Shown here: piece after piece, positions 1-5,838 of the stretch
Numbering within the stretch: position 1 is the first letter of the stretch
Layout: each line of letters opens with the position of its first letter
Assembly: GCA_030066455.1 (NCBI GenBank)
Contig: JASJBQ010000224.1
Coordinates: forward strand, 1 to 7,934
Reading direction: 5' to 3'
DNA from: Desulfobacterales bacterium
Lineage (GTDB): Bacteria; Desulfobacterota; Desulfobacteria; Desulfobacterales; UBA5852
DNA length: 7,934 nt
The notes under the pieces: model-generated
What the model was told of the DNA's origin: nothing
Seen by the model: the letters and a program-made list of their open reading frames with translations, nothing else
The model's database searches: none
Made by a program: the position numbers and the translations under genes

Positions 1-1
1 C

Positions 2-877
2 ACCACCGACTACCGCGGTTTCACGATGGCCACCGCACCCCCCAACTCCCAGGGCATCGCCCTGCTGATGCAGGCCAATATCCTGGCCGGCCTCGATCTG
101 ACGGCCATGCCCGTGGATTCGGCCGAGCTGGTTCATCAGATGGTGGAGGCCAAGAAGCTGGCCTTTGCCGACCGGGACACCTATGTCTGCGACCCGGCCT
201 TCCACCCGGTGCCGGTGGACGCCATGCTCGCCCGGGCCGGAGCGGCCGATCAGCTCGCGCGGATCGACCCCGACCGTGCGGCTGAAACCGTTACGCCCCG
301 CGACTTCACCCGGGGTGGGGAAGACACGGTTTACCTCACCGTGGTGGATGCCGACGGCAATGCCGTGGTGCTGATCCAGTCGCTCTACGAGGCCTTCGGG
401 GCCTGTGCGCTGGTGCCCCAAACGGGCATGCTGCTCCACAACCGGGCCTGCGGTTTTACGCTGGCGGCCGGCCACCCCAACGTGCTGGCCCCCGGCAAAC
501 GCCCCTACCACACCCTGCACCCGGCCATGATTCTGCGAAACGGCCGGCCCGCCATCCTGCTGGGCAGCCCGGGCGCCGACGGCCAGACCCAGACCAACAT
601 CCAGCTGGCCGTCGACCTGATTGATTTTGGGGCCGACGCCCAGCAGGCCAACGAGGCCCCGCGCTGGCGCTCGAACCCGGACGGCAGCCTGATGATCGAA
701 AACCGTTTTCCGGCGAAGACCATCGAGGGGCTGGTCGCCCGGGGGCACGATGTGCGCGTTCTGGAATCCTATGCCATCATCATGGGGTCTTCCCAGGTGA
801 TCGTTATCGACCACGAGAACAACGTGCTCCAGGCCGGGGCCGACCCCCGGCGCCAGGCCTATGCCATCGGGATGTAA
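2..877 (+). CDS. Gamma-glutamyltransferase-family Ntn amidohydrolase, 5' partial
   Basis: This is the C-terminal half of a self-processing Ntn hydrolase. The reading frame is open to the left edge (bases 2-25 encode TTDYRGFT), so the internal ATG at 26 is not the real start. Residues below count from that ATG. The stretch TATAPPNSQG-like at 2-10 matches the conserved PP-S-GG region of the large subunit. The expected autoprocessing and catalytic Thr is T101 (codon 326-328) in DTVYLTVVDADGNAV, aligned with TTHYSVVDKDGNAV of E. coli Ggt. The predicted small subunit (101-283, about 183 residues) has normal length. GSPGADGQ at 180-187 corresponds to the GSPGGS loop. The gamma-glutamyl-binding residues of classical enzymes are not conserved (see findings), and the SLYEAFG stretch resembles the YwrD-like branch. 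The product is therefore an amidohydrolase or acylase-like member of uncertain substrate. Whether it is periplasmic or cytoplasmic is unknown because the N-terminus is missing. Confidence 0.9.
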   Translation, partial: TTDYRGFTMATAPPNSQGIALLMQANILAGLDLTAMPVDSAELVHQMVEAKKLAFADRDTYVCDPAFHPVPVDAMLARAGAADQLARIDPDRAAETVTPRDFTRGGEDTVYLTVVDADGNAVVLIQSLYEAFGACALVPQTGMLLHNRACGFTLAAGHPNVLAPGKRPYHTLHPAMILRNGRPAILLGSPGADGQTQTNIQLAVDLIDFGADAQQANEAPRWRSNPDGSLMIENRFPAKTIEGLVARGHDVRVLESYAIIMGSSQVIVIDHENNVLQAGADPRRQAYAIGM

Positions 878-886
878 ATCGGTACC

Positions 887-910
887 CCGGCGCGACCTGT
901 CGACCGCCGG
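887..910 (+). terminator. Possible weak terminator hairpin after the amidohydrolase
   Basis: CCGGCG at 887-892 pairs with CGCCGG at 905-910 around a 12-base loop, nine bases after the stop codon. The position suits a transcription terminator, but no T-run follows (AAGATAGAATTC), so an intrinsic terminator is not convincingly supported. It may only be an RNA stabilising hairpin or chance in GC-rich DNA. Confidence 0.25.
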
Positions 911-967
911 AAGATAGAATTCAATTCGGAGTTGACCGATCGTGGCCTGCAAAGCTAAATGAAAAAG

Positions 968-980
968 CCGATTCAATCGG
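968..980. promoter_or_regulatory. Inverted repeat, candidate operator
   Basis: CCGATT-C-AATCGG is a perfect 6+1+6 inverted repeat ending 83 bases before the binding-protein start codon. A related sequence, ATTCAATTCGG, lies about 50 bases upstream at 919-929 and shares ATTCAAT..CGG with this site (ATTCAATCGG at 971-980). A pair of similar words in the leader of a catabolic operon is what a regulator binding site would look like. No regulator gene is in the window and the repeat is short. Confidence 0.35.
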
Positions 981-1050
981 TCCGTTATTCTATTTTGGCC
1001 GTGTATCCCGCCGACGTGGCGCGTCACCTTCAACATCAACCCCATGGAAG

Positions 1051-1055
1051 AGGAG
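1051..1055 (+). promoter_or_regulatory. Ribosome binding site of the binding-protein gene
   Basis: AGGAG lies eight bases before the ATG at 1064. It decides the start in favour of 1064 over the in-frame ATG at 959, which lacks such a site. Confidence 0.8.
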
Positions 1056-1063
1056 AGCGCATC

Positions 1064-2086
1064 ATGAAACGTTGTTATTCCATTATTCCTCTGGCGATTG
1101 TGTTTATGCTGCTCGTATCCGGCACGGCCGTATCGCAGCGCTATACCATCGGTCTCAGCAACGGCTGGGTCGGCAGCGAATGGCGCACGCAGATGATAGA
1201 CGAGGCCAAAGCGGCGGCCGACAAATGGAAAGCCAGGGGCGTTGAGGTCAATGTGATCGTCCAGAGCGCCAACGTTGACGTTCAGGGGCAGATTGCCCAT
1301 GTGCGCAATTTCATCAACCAGGGCGTGAATGCCGTGATCATCAATCCCAACAGCCCGACGGCTTTCGATCCCGTGTTTCGCCAGGCCAAGAAAAAGGGCA
1401 TTCTGGTGGTTTCCACCGATGCCGAAGTCTCTTCAAAAGACGCCATCTACGTCGGCATCGACCAGAAGGGCTGGGCCATGAAATCGGCCCAATGGCTGGC
1501 CGATACGCTGGGCGGCAAAGGCAATGTCGTGGCCATCAACGGTGTTGCCGGGCACCCGGCCAACCAGATGCGTATGGAGGGCTACCAGGCGGTTTTTGCC
1601 AACTATCAGGGGATCAAAATCCTGAACGAAGTGAATGCCAACTGGGATCAGGCCCAGGGGCAGCAGGCCATGCAGAATCTGCTGGCGACCTATCCGGATA
1701 TTGACGGCGTCTGGGTGCAGGACGGGATGGCTGCCGGCGCCTGGCGGGCGATTATGGACGGCAACCGCAGCGACATCGCAGCCACCGGTGAAATTCGCAA
1801 GGATTTCCTGGAAACCTGGAAAGCCAAGCAACTTAATTCGGGGGCGAGCGTCAACCCTCCGGGCTGTATGGCCAGCGCCCTCAACGTGACCGTCTACCTT
1901 CTGATGGGCAAGGAATTCAAAAAGCCGCTGCGCGACGGCAAATACGGCAATGCCCTCTATATTCCGATCCCTTTTATCGACAAGAACAATTTCGACGAGG
2001 CCTACGCCCAAGTGGCGGGCAAGCCCGGGCATTATTCCGTGTCCTCGTCGGTGAGCATCGAGGAGGCGGCGCAGTATTTCAAATAG
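1064..2086 (+). CDS. Sugar ABC transporter substrate-binding protein (CUT2, ribose-binding type)
   Basis: A 340-residue periplasmic binding protein that captures a sugar or polyol and delivers it to the membrane permeases encoded downstream. The start at 1064 is chosen because it has AGGAG eight bases upstream and begins a typical Sec signal peptide: MKRC, a hydrophobic core at about 7-20, and a likely cut after TAVS (residue 24) or nearby. Cys4 is not in a lipobox, so a soluble periplasmic form is expected. The mature part follows the Peripl_BP_4 / RbsB fold: YTIGLSNGWVGSEWR at 27-41 opens the first domain, IINPNSP at 92-98 matches the conserved strand-loop of ribose-binding proteins, STDAEV at 117-122 carries the usual ligand-side Asp (D119), and VQDGMAAGA at 218-226 holds the second-domain Asp (D220). 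Length fits the family. The ligand cannot be assigned; RbsB, YtfQ and inositol-binding proteins share these features. It is the first gene of the four-gene transporter operon. Confidence 0.93.
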   Translation: MKRCYSIIPLAIVFMLLVSGTAVSQRYTIGLSNGWVGSEWRTQMIDEAKAAADKWKARGVEVNVIVQSANVDVQGQIAHVRNFINQGVNAVIINPNSPTAFDPVFRQAKKKGILVVSTDAEVSSKDAIYVGIDQKGWAMKSAQWLADTLGGKGNVVAINGVAGHPANQMRMEGYQAVFANYQGIKILNEVNANWDQAQGQQAMQNLLATYPDIDGVWVQDGMAAGAWRAIMDGNRSDIAATGEIRKDFLETWKAKQLNSGASVNPPGCMASALNVTVYLLMGKEFKKPLRDGKYGNALYIPIPFIDKNNFDEAYAQVAGKPGHYSVSSSVSIEEAAQYFK

Positions 2087-2107
2087 ACACGGGCGATTTT
2101 GCTGACC

Positions 2108-3613
2108 ATGCCTTTTGTTGAAGCTCACGGCATAAACAAGCGTTTCGGAGCCGTTACGGCGCTCGCCGAGGCCCGACTGGACGTGGACCAGGGTGAGGTG
2201 CATGTCCTGATCGGCTCCAACGGGTCCGGTAAAAGCACCCTGTGCAAGATCATCGGCGGTTCGGTCGTCCCCGATGCCGGCCAATTGCGCATCGGCGGCC
2301 GTACCGCCTTGATCAACGGGCCGCGGGATGCGGAGCGCGCCGGCATCCGTGTTTTTTATCAGGAGTTGAGCCTGGTCCCCCAGCTGAGCGTGGCTGAAAA
2401 TCTTTTTTTGGGCGCCCTGCCGCGCAGGGGGCCGGGGCTGGTCGACCGCCGCGCGATGCGCCGTCGTGCCGAATTGCTTCTGGCGCCGTTTGCCGACGTC
2501 ACCGGCCGCGGTTTTGCCCTGGACGCCCCGGTTCAGGAACTGCGCAACGATCAGCGCCAGCTGGTCGAGATCCTCAAGGTGCTGGCCGCCGAGGCCCGTC
2601 TGATGATCTTCGACGAACCCACCTCATCGCTGGACCAACGCCAGGTCGCCGTTTTTTTCGGCCTGGTGCGGCAGCTGCGCGCTCAGGGCCGGGCCATCAT
2701 TTTCATCTCCCACCGCATGGATGAAATCTTCGAGATCGGCGACCGGGTCACCGTGCTGCGGGACGGTCGCTCCGTCCGCTGTCTGCGGCTGGCCGATACC
2801 GACCGCAATACGCTGGTGGAGCACATGGTCGGCGCCCGGATTGCGGCCGAACCCGACCACCGGCCGCTAACGTCGGCATCGGGGGGGCACGAAGCCGTGC
2901 TGAAAGTGGAGAACCTGAGCGGGCATCGCTTGGCCGGGGTTTCGTTTGAACTGCAACGGGGCGAGATTCTCGGTTTCGGCGGCCTGCATGGGCAGGGGCA
3001 GTCGCGGGTGTTGCGGATGCTGTTCGGCGCCGAAAAGGCTTCCGGCGGACGGGTGCAAACGGCGGCGGCCAGCCGGCCGCCCGCCCGGCCGGTGGAGGCC
3101 ATTGATCAGGGGATGGCCTATGTTTCGGGGGACCGCGGGCGGGACGGGGTACTGCCGGCGCGCTCCATTCTGGAAAACCTGGTGGCGGCCGACCTGACCC
3201 GGCACCGACGGACGTTCCTGTCCCCGGCCGGCCTGACACGTCAGGTCGCGCCGGTGGTCAAACGGCTTAACATGCGTTTCGCGGGTTTTGAGCATTCCAT
3301 TGCCAGCCTCTCGGGCGGCAACCAGCAGAAGGCGGTTATCGGCCGGTGGCTGGTCATCCGTCCGTCCGTGATGCTGCTGGACGATCCCACCAAGGGCATC
3401 GATCTGCAATCCAAGGCGGATCTCTACCGGATCATGCGTGACCTGGCGGCCGAAGGCGTTTCTATCATCCTTTATTCTTCGGAGGATGCCGAACTGCTGG
3501 GGATTGCCGACCGCATCCTGGTGTTCAACGGCGGCCGCATCGTGAAAACGCTGGCCGGGGCGCAGATGACGGCCTTCAATCTCTACCAGGCGGCCTATGA
3601 GGTGCGGCCGTGA
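2108..3613 (+). CDS. Sugar ABC transporter ATP-binding protein with two nucleotide-binding domains (RbsA/MglA type)
   Basis: A 501-residue cytoplasmic ATPase that powers sugar import; the length equals E. coli RbsA. I place the start at ATG 2108, 21 bases after the previous stop. A TTG at 2099 would add three residues, and neither has a good Shine-Dalgarno, so coupling to upstream translation is likely. Domain 1: Walker A GSNGSGKST at 36-44, Q-loop Q85, signature LRNDQ at 145-149, Walker B LMIFDE at 165-170, switch His202. Domain 2 is degenerate as usual in this family: GGLHGQGQSR near 292-301 lacks the Walker A Lys, the signature LSGGNQQK at 401-408 is intact, Walker B is VMLLDD at 421-426 with Asp in place of Glu, and Ser replaces the switch His in YSSEDAELLG. 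Arg in the first signature is unusual. The stop overlaps the next start by four bases. Confidence 0.95.
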   Translation: MPFVEAHGINKRFGAVTALAEARLDVDQGEVHVLIGSNGSGKSTLCKIIGGSVVPDAGQLRIGGRTALINGPRDAERAGIRVFYQELSLVPQLSVAENLFLGALPRRGPGLVDRRAMRRRAELLLAPFADVTGRGFALDAPVQELRNDQRQLVEILKVLAAEARLMIFDEPTSSLDQRQVAVFFGLVRQLRAQGRAIIFISHRMDEIFEIGDRVTVLRDGRSVRCLRLADTDRNTLVEHMVGARIAAEPDHRPLTSASGGHEAVLKVENLSGHRLAGVSFELQRGEILGFGGLHGQGQSRVLRMLFGAEKASGGRVQTAAASRPPARPVEAIDQGMAYVSGDRGRDGVLPARSILENLVAADLTRHRRTFLSPAGLTRQVAPVVKRLNMRFAGFEHSIASLSGGNQQKAVIGRWLVIRPSVMLLDDPTKGIDLQSKADLYRIMRDLAAEGVSIILYSSEDAELLGIADRILVFNGGRIVKTLAGAQMTAFNLYQAAYEVRP

Positions 3614-4593
3614 ACGATGCCCGACGCGCCATGGGCCTGACGGCTTTCCTGCGCCGCGGCGGCTTTGCCCGCCGGCCCTACCTGCCGGCCGTCGCCGTGT
3701 GCATTCTGCTCTTTTCTTTGAACGGCCTGTTGCAGCCGCGGACCCTGCGGCCGGAATCCATCGTGAGCGACATCGCCACCTACCTTCCGCTGATTCTGCT
3801 GGCGGTCGGTCAGACCTATGTCGTCTTTGCCAGCGACATCGACCTTTCCGTGGGGAGCATCGTCTCGCTGGTCAACGTCGTCACGGTTACGGTGATGGCG
3901 GCCCTGGGCGGTAGTGTCGTTGCCATCCTGACTGGCATCGCGACCGGCCTGCTGACCGGCGTGATCTGCGGGGCGTTCAACGGCATCTGCGTGGCCGTCT
4001 TGCGCTTTCAGCCCATCGTGGCGACCTTCGCCTCCGGCATTGTCTTCGCGGGACTGGCTTTGTGGGTGCTGCCCCAGGCGGGGCTGCCGACGCCGGATGT
4101 CTTCTGGGAAACCTATGGCGAAGATGTGGCCGGCATGCCTTTCGTGCTTTGGGTGCTGGCCGCTGCGATTGCGGCCGTGGGGCTGATCGCCAATCTGGTG
4201 TTCAGCCGCCTGCTGCTGGCGGTGGGCGGTCAGATGCAGTCGGCCTATCAGAGCGGCCTGCCCGTGCCGCGCCTGCGGATTCAGGCGTATATGCTATGCG
4301 GGCTGTTCGCCGCGCTGGCCGCGCTCTGTCTGACGGGCGACACCGCCAGCGGCGACCCCCTGCTGGGTGCCAAGTCGACCCTGGGATCCGTGGCTGCCGT
4401 CGTTCTGGGGGGAACCGCACTCAGCGGCGGGCGCGGCAGCGCGGTGGGCTCCATCTTCGGGGCGATCATTCTCGGACTGGTGGGCAGCGTGGTTTTCTTT
4501 GCCGGGGTGCCCTTTGAATACCAGAACCTTGTCCAGGGCTTGATCGTGCTGGCGGCCTTGGCCGGCGGCGTGTTTGCCGCCCGGAGAACTTAA
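3610..4593 (+). CDS. Sugar ABC transporter permease, first (RbsC-like)
   Basis: A 327-residue inner-membrane permease of the BPD_transp_2 family with about nine or ten hydrophobic segments, the first near residues 25-41 and the last near 308-323. The start is GTG 3610, overlapping the ATPase stop in the sequence GTGA, with GAGG at 3599-3602 seven bases upstream. Conserved features are DIDLSVGS at 76-83 and VLGGTALSGGRGS at 265-277. The cytoplasmic loop that couples to the ATPase is recognisable but eroded: AVGGQMQSAYQSGLPV at 204-219, where family members usually have a G-N--AA--SGI pattern. The second permease keeps that pattern. The pair probably forms a heterodimeric channel, as in the YtfT/YjfF type of CUT2 transporter, rather than an RbsC homodimer. 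An internal ATG at 3631 would also be possible but has weaker support. Confidence 0.93.
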   Translation: MNDARRAMGLTAFLRRGGFARRPYLPAVAVCILLFSLNGLLQPRTLRPESIVSDIATYLPLILLAVGQTYVVFASDIDLSVGSIVSLVNVVTVTVMAALGGSVVAILTGIATGLLTGVICGAFNGICVAVLRFQPIVATFASGIVFAGLALWVLPQAGLPTPDVFWETYGEDVAGMPFVLWVLAAAIAAVGLIANLVFSRLLLAVGGQMQSAYQSGLPVPRLRIQAYMLCGLFAALAALCLTGDTASGDPLLGAKSTLGSVAAVVLGGTALSGGRGSAVGSIFGAIILGLVGSVVFFAGVPFEYQNLVQGLIVLAALAGGVFAARRT

Positions 4594-4598
4594 AGCCG

Positions 4599-5585
4599 AT
4601 GACTGCCGCTAGCGCCGAAACGGGCCTTGTTGCCGCCGCCGGTCGGCTGATACGCTCCCCTTTGGTGGTGGCCGGTCTGCTCCTGGCCGTTCTGCTGGCC
4701 CTGGGTGAGGCGGTTTCACCGGGATTCGCCGGCCTGGGGCAGATTGTGCGGCTGCTCTCCATTGCCGCCCTGCTGGGCATCGTCGCGGCCGGGCAGAATC
4801 TGGTGATTCTGGGGGGGCGCGAAGGCATCGACCTTTCCGTCGGGGCGGTCATCAGCCTCGGGGCGGTGATTGCCGGCAATATCATGCAGGGCGACAATGC
4901 CATGGTCCTGCCGGCCATTTTGGGGACGGTCCTCGTCGGCGGCTGTATCGGGGTGATCAACGGACTCGGCGTGACCCTCCTGCGCATTCCCCCGCTGGTC
5001 ATGACCCTGGGCATGCTGGGGGTGGTCCAGGGGGGGCTGGTGGCGCTCACCCGCGGCATCCCTTCGGGCAATGCGGCGCCGGTGCTGTCTGCCTTTATCA
5101 CCCGGCCCCTGATCGCCGGGATTCCCGGCATTCTGTTTATTTGGGCCGGACTGGGCGTTTGCATGGCCTGGCTGCTGAAGCGTACCGCTTTCGGCTACCG
5201 GCTCTACGCCATCGGGACCAATGAACGGGCGGCCGCCCTGACCGGGGTTTCCATCGGGCGCATGCGCATCGCCCTGTTCGGCCTTTCGGGTTTTTTCGCC
5301 GGGTTGACCGGCGTTTTCGTTCTGGGCTACACCGGCAACTCGTTTATCGGCGTAGGCGACCAGTACATGCTGCCTTCGATCATCGCCGTGGTTTTAGGGG
5401 GCACACCGCTTTCCGGCGGCCAGGGGGCCTACACCGGCACCATGGCCGGCGCGTTCTTGCTGGTGGTGCTGCAGAGCATTCTGATTACCCTGCAGATGGA
5501 GGAATTCGGCCGCCAGATCGTTTTCGGAACGACACTCTTGATTCTCATGCTGTTTTACGGGCGGCAGCGGCGGCTGCGGGTTTAG
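4599..5585 (+). CDS. Sugar ABC transporter permease, second (RbsC-like)
   Basis: A 328-residue inner-membrane permease of the BPD_transp_2 family and paralogue of the upstream gene. It starts at ATG 4599, five bases after the previous stop, with GGAG at 4583-4586 inside the end of the preceding gene. Hydrophobic segments begin near residue 22 and continue to about 320, ending in a basic tail (GRQRRLRV) that should face the cytoplasm. Family motifs are clear: GIDLSVGA at 76-83, the coupling loop AIGTNERAAALTGV at 204-217, and VLGGTPLSGGQG at 265-276. Compared with its partner, it has the canonical coupling loop, so it probably makes the better-conserved contact with the ATPase. It closes the transporter operon. 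Confidence 0.94.
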   Translation: MTAASAETGLVAAAGRLIRSPLVVAGLLLAVLLALGEAVSPGFAGLGQIVRLLSIAALLGIVAAGQNLVILGGREGIDLSVGAVISLGAVIAGNIMQGDNAMVLPAILGTVLVGGCIGVINGLGVTLLRIPPLVMTLGMLGVVQGGLVALTRGIPSGNAAPVLSAFITRPLIAGIPGILFIWAGLGVCMAWLLKRTAFGYRLYAIGTNERAAALTGVSIGRMRIALFGLSGFFAGLTGVFVLGYTGNSFIGVGDQYMLPSIIAVVLGGTPLSGGQGAYTGTMAGAFLLVVLQSILITLQMEEFGRQIVFGTTLLILMLFYGRQRRLRV

Positions 5586-5591
5586 CCGCTG
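5565..5591 (+). terminator. Hairpin across the stop codon of the second permease
   Basis: CAGCGGC at 5565-5571 pairs perfectly with GCCGCTG at 5585-5591 around a 13-base loop that includes most of the TAG stop codon (5583-5585). A competing hairpin, GCAGC 5564-5568 with GCTGC 5573-5577, sits in the same arm. There is no following T-run, so termination is doubtful. It could instead protect the 3' end of the transporter mRNA. Confidence 0.25.
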
Positions 5592-5740
5592 AGCGATGTT
5601 CGACCGAATGGCGACTACCGGTACGATCCGCCGCGAATGTTTAATATAGACCCGCTGGACAGGATGTCCGGCGGATGGACAACCCGCCGCGTGGCAGCGG
5701 CAGGTGTACACTGGTGTCCGTCCAGAATTGGTAGATTTGG

Positions 5741-5769
5741 TTTCCGGATAAGGCCCGCGGAATTATAAA
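5741..5769 (+). promoter_or_regulatory. Candidate sigma-70 promoter for the dehydrogenase and kinase genes
   Basis: TATAAA at 5764-5769 matches the -10 consensus in five of six positions and lies in the most AT-rich part of the gap. Seventeen bases upstream is TTTCCG (5741-5746), a poor -35. The placement, about 70 bases before the start codon, fits a promoter that would need an activator. This is a pattern match only. Confidence 0.3.
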
Positions 5770-5823
5770 TGCGAGATCGCACCCAGGGCCGAAAGACGCC
5801 TATTCTGGATGGACACGACACCC

Positions 5824-5830
5824 AAGGAGG
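5824..5830 (+). promoter_or_regulatory. Strong Shine-Dalgarno of the dehydrogenase gene
   Basis: AAGGAGG lies eight bases before ATG 5839, a near-ideal ribosome binding site. It rules out the in-frame upstream ATG at 5809, which would place this site inside the coding sequence. Confidence 0.88.
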
Positions 5831-5838
5831 TTGAGACA

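Larger units (their letters stand above)
878..1063. other. Intergenic region upstream of the sugar transporter operon
   Basis: This 186-base gap separates the amidohydrolase gene from the binding-protein gene and is more AT-rich than its flanks between about 910 and 1000. It contains a GC-rich hairpin just after the first stop codon, an exact 6+1+6 inverted repeat at 968-980, and a TTGACC hexamer at 932-937 that could be a -35 element. No good -10 lies at the right distance: CTAAAT at 955-960 matches the sigma-70 consensus in only three positions. An ATG at 959 is in frame with the downstream gene but has no ribosome binding site and adds a hydrophilic tail before the signal peptide, so I treat this region as non-coding leader. 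Confidence 0.6.
5586..5838. other. Intergenic leader between transporter and dehydrogenase genes, with repeated words
   Basis: This 253-base gap has no supported gene. It contains three close copies of a short word: GGATGGACA at 5673-5681, the same nine bases at 5807-5815 (within CTGGATGGACA, 5805-5815), and an inverted copy TGTCCGTCCAG at 5715-5725, whose complement CTGGACGGACA differs by one base. Next to them are an inverted repeat GGACA-gga-TGTCC (5657-5669), a hairpin GGCGG/CCGCC (5670-5674 with 5684-5688) and the palindrome GTGTACAC (5704-5711). This density of symmetric and repeated words suggests regulator binding or a structured leader RNA, and separates control of the two metabolic genes from that of the transporter. 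Confidence 0.5.

Noticed and set aside
959..1063. N-terminal extension of the binding protein from ATG 959
   Set aside because: It has no ribosome binding site and would bury the signal peptide 35 residues inside the protein. ATG 1064 has AGGAG at good spacing.
1433..2284. A 283-codon minus-strand open frame across the binding protein and ATPase genes
   Set aside because: It lies antisense to clear family members, crosses their junction and has low-complexity, His/Arg/Gly-rich composition typical of shadow frames.
3057..3095. Ala/Arg/Pro-rich low-complexity stretch in the second ATPase domain as a possible frameshift
   Set aside because: Recognisable family sequence continues in the same frame on both sides, and the total length matches RbsA, so no frameshift is needed.
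5809..5838. N-terminal extension of the dehydrogenase from ATG 5809
   Set aside because: It would place the AAGGAGG Shine-Dalgarno inside the coding region and adds ten residues before a normal family N-terminus.
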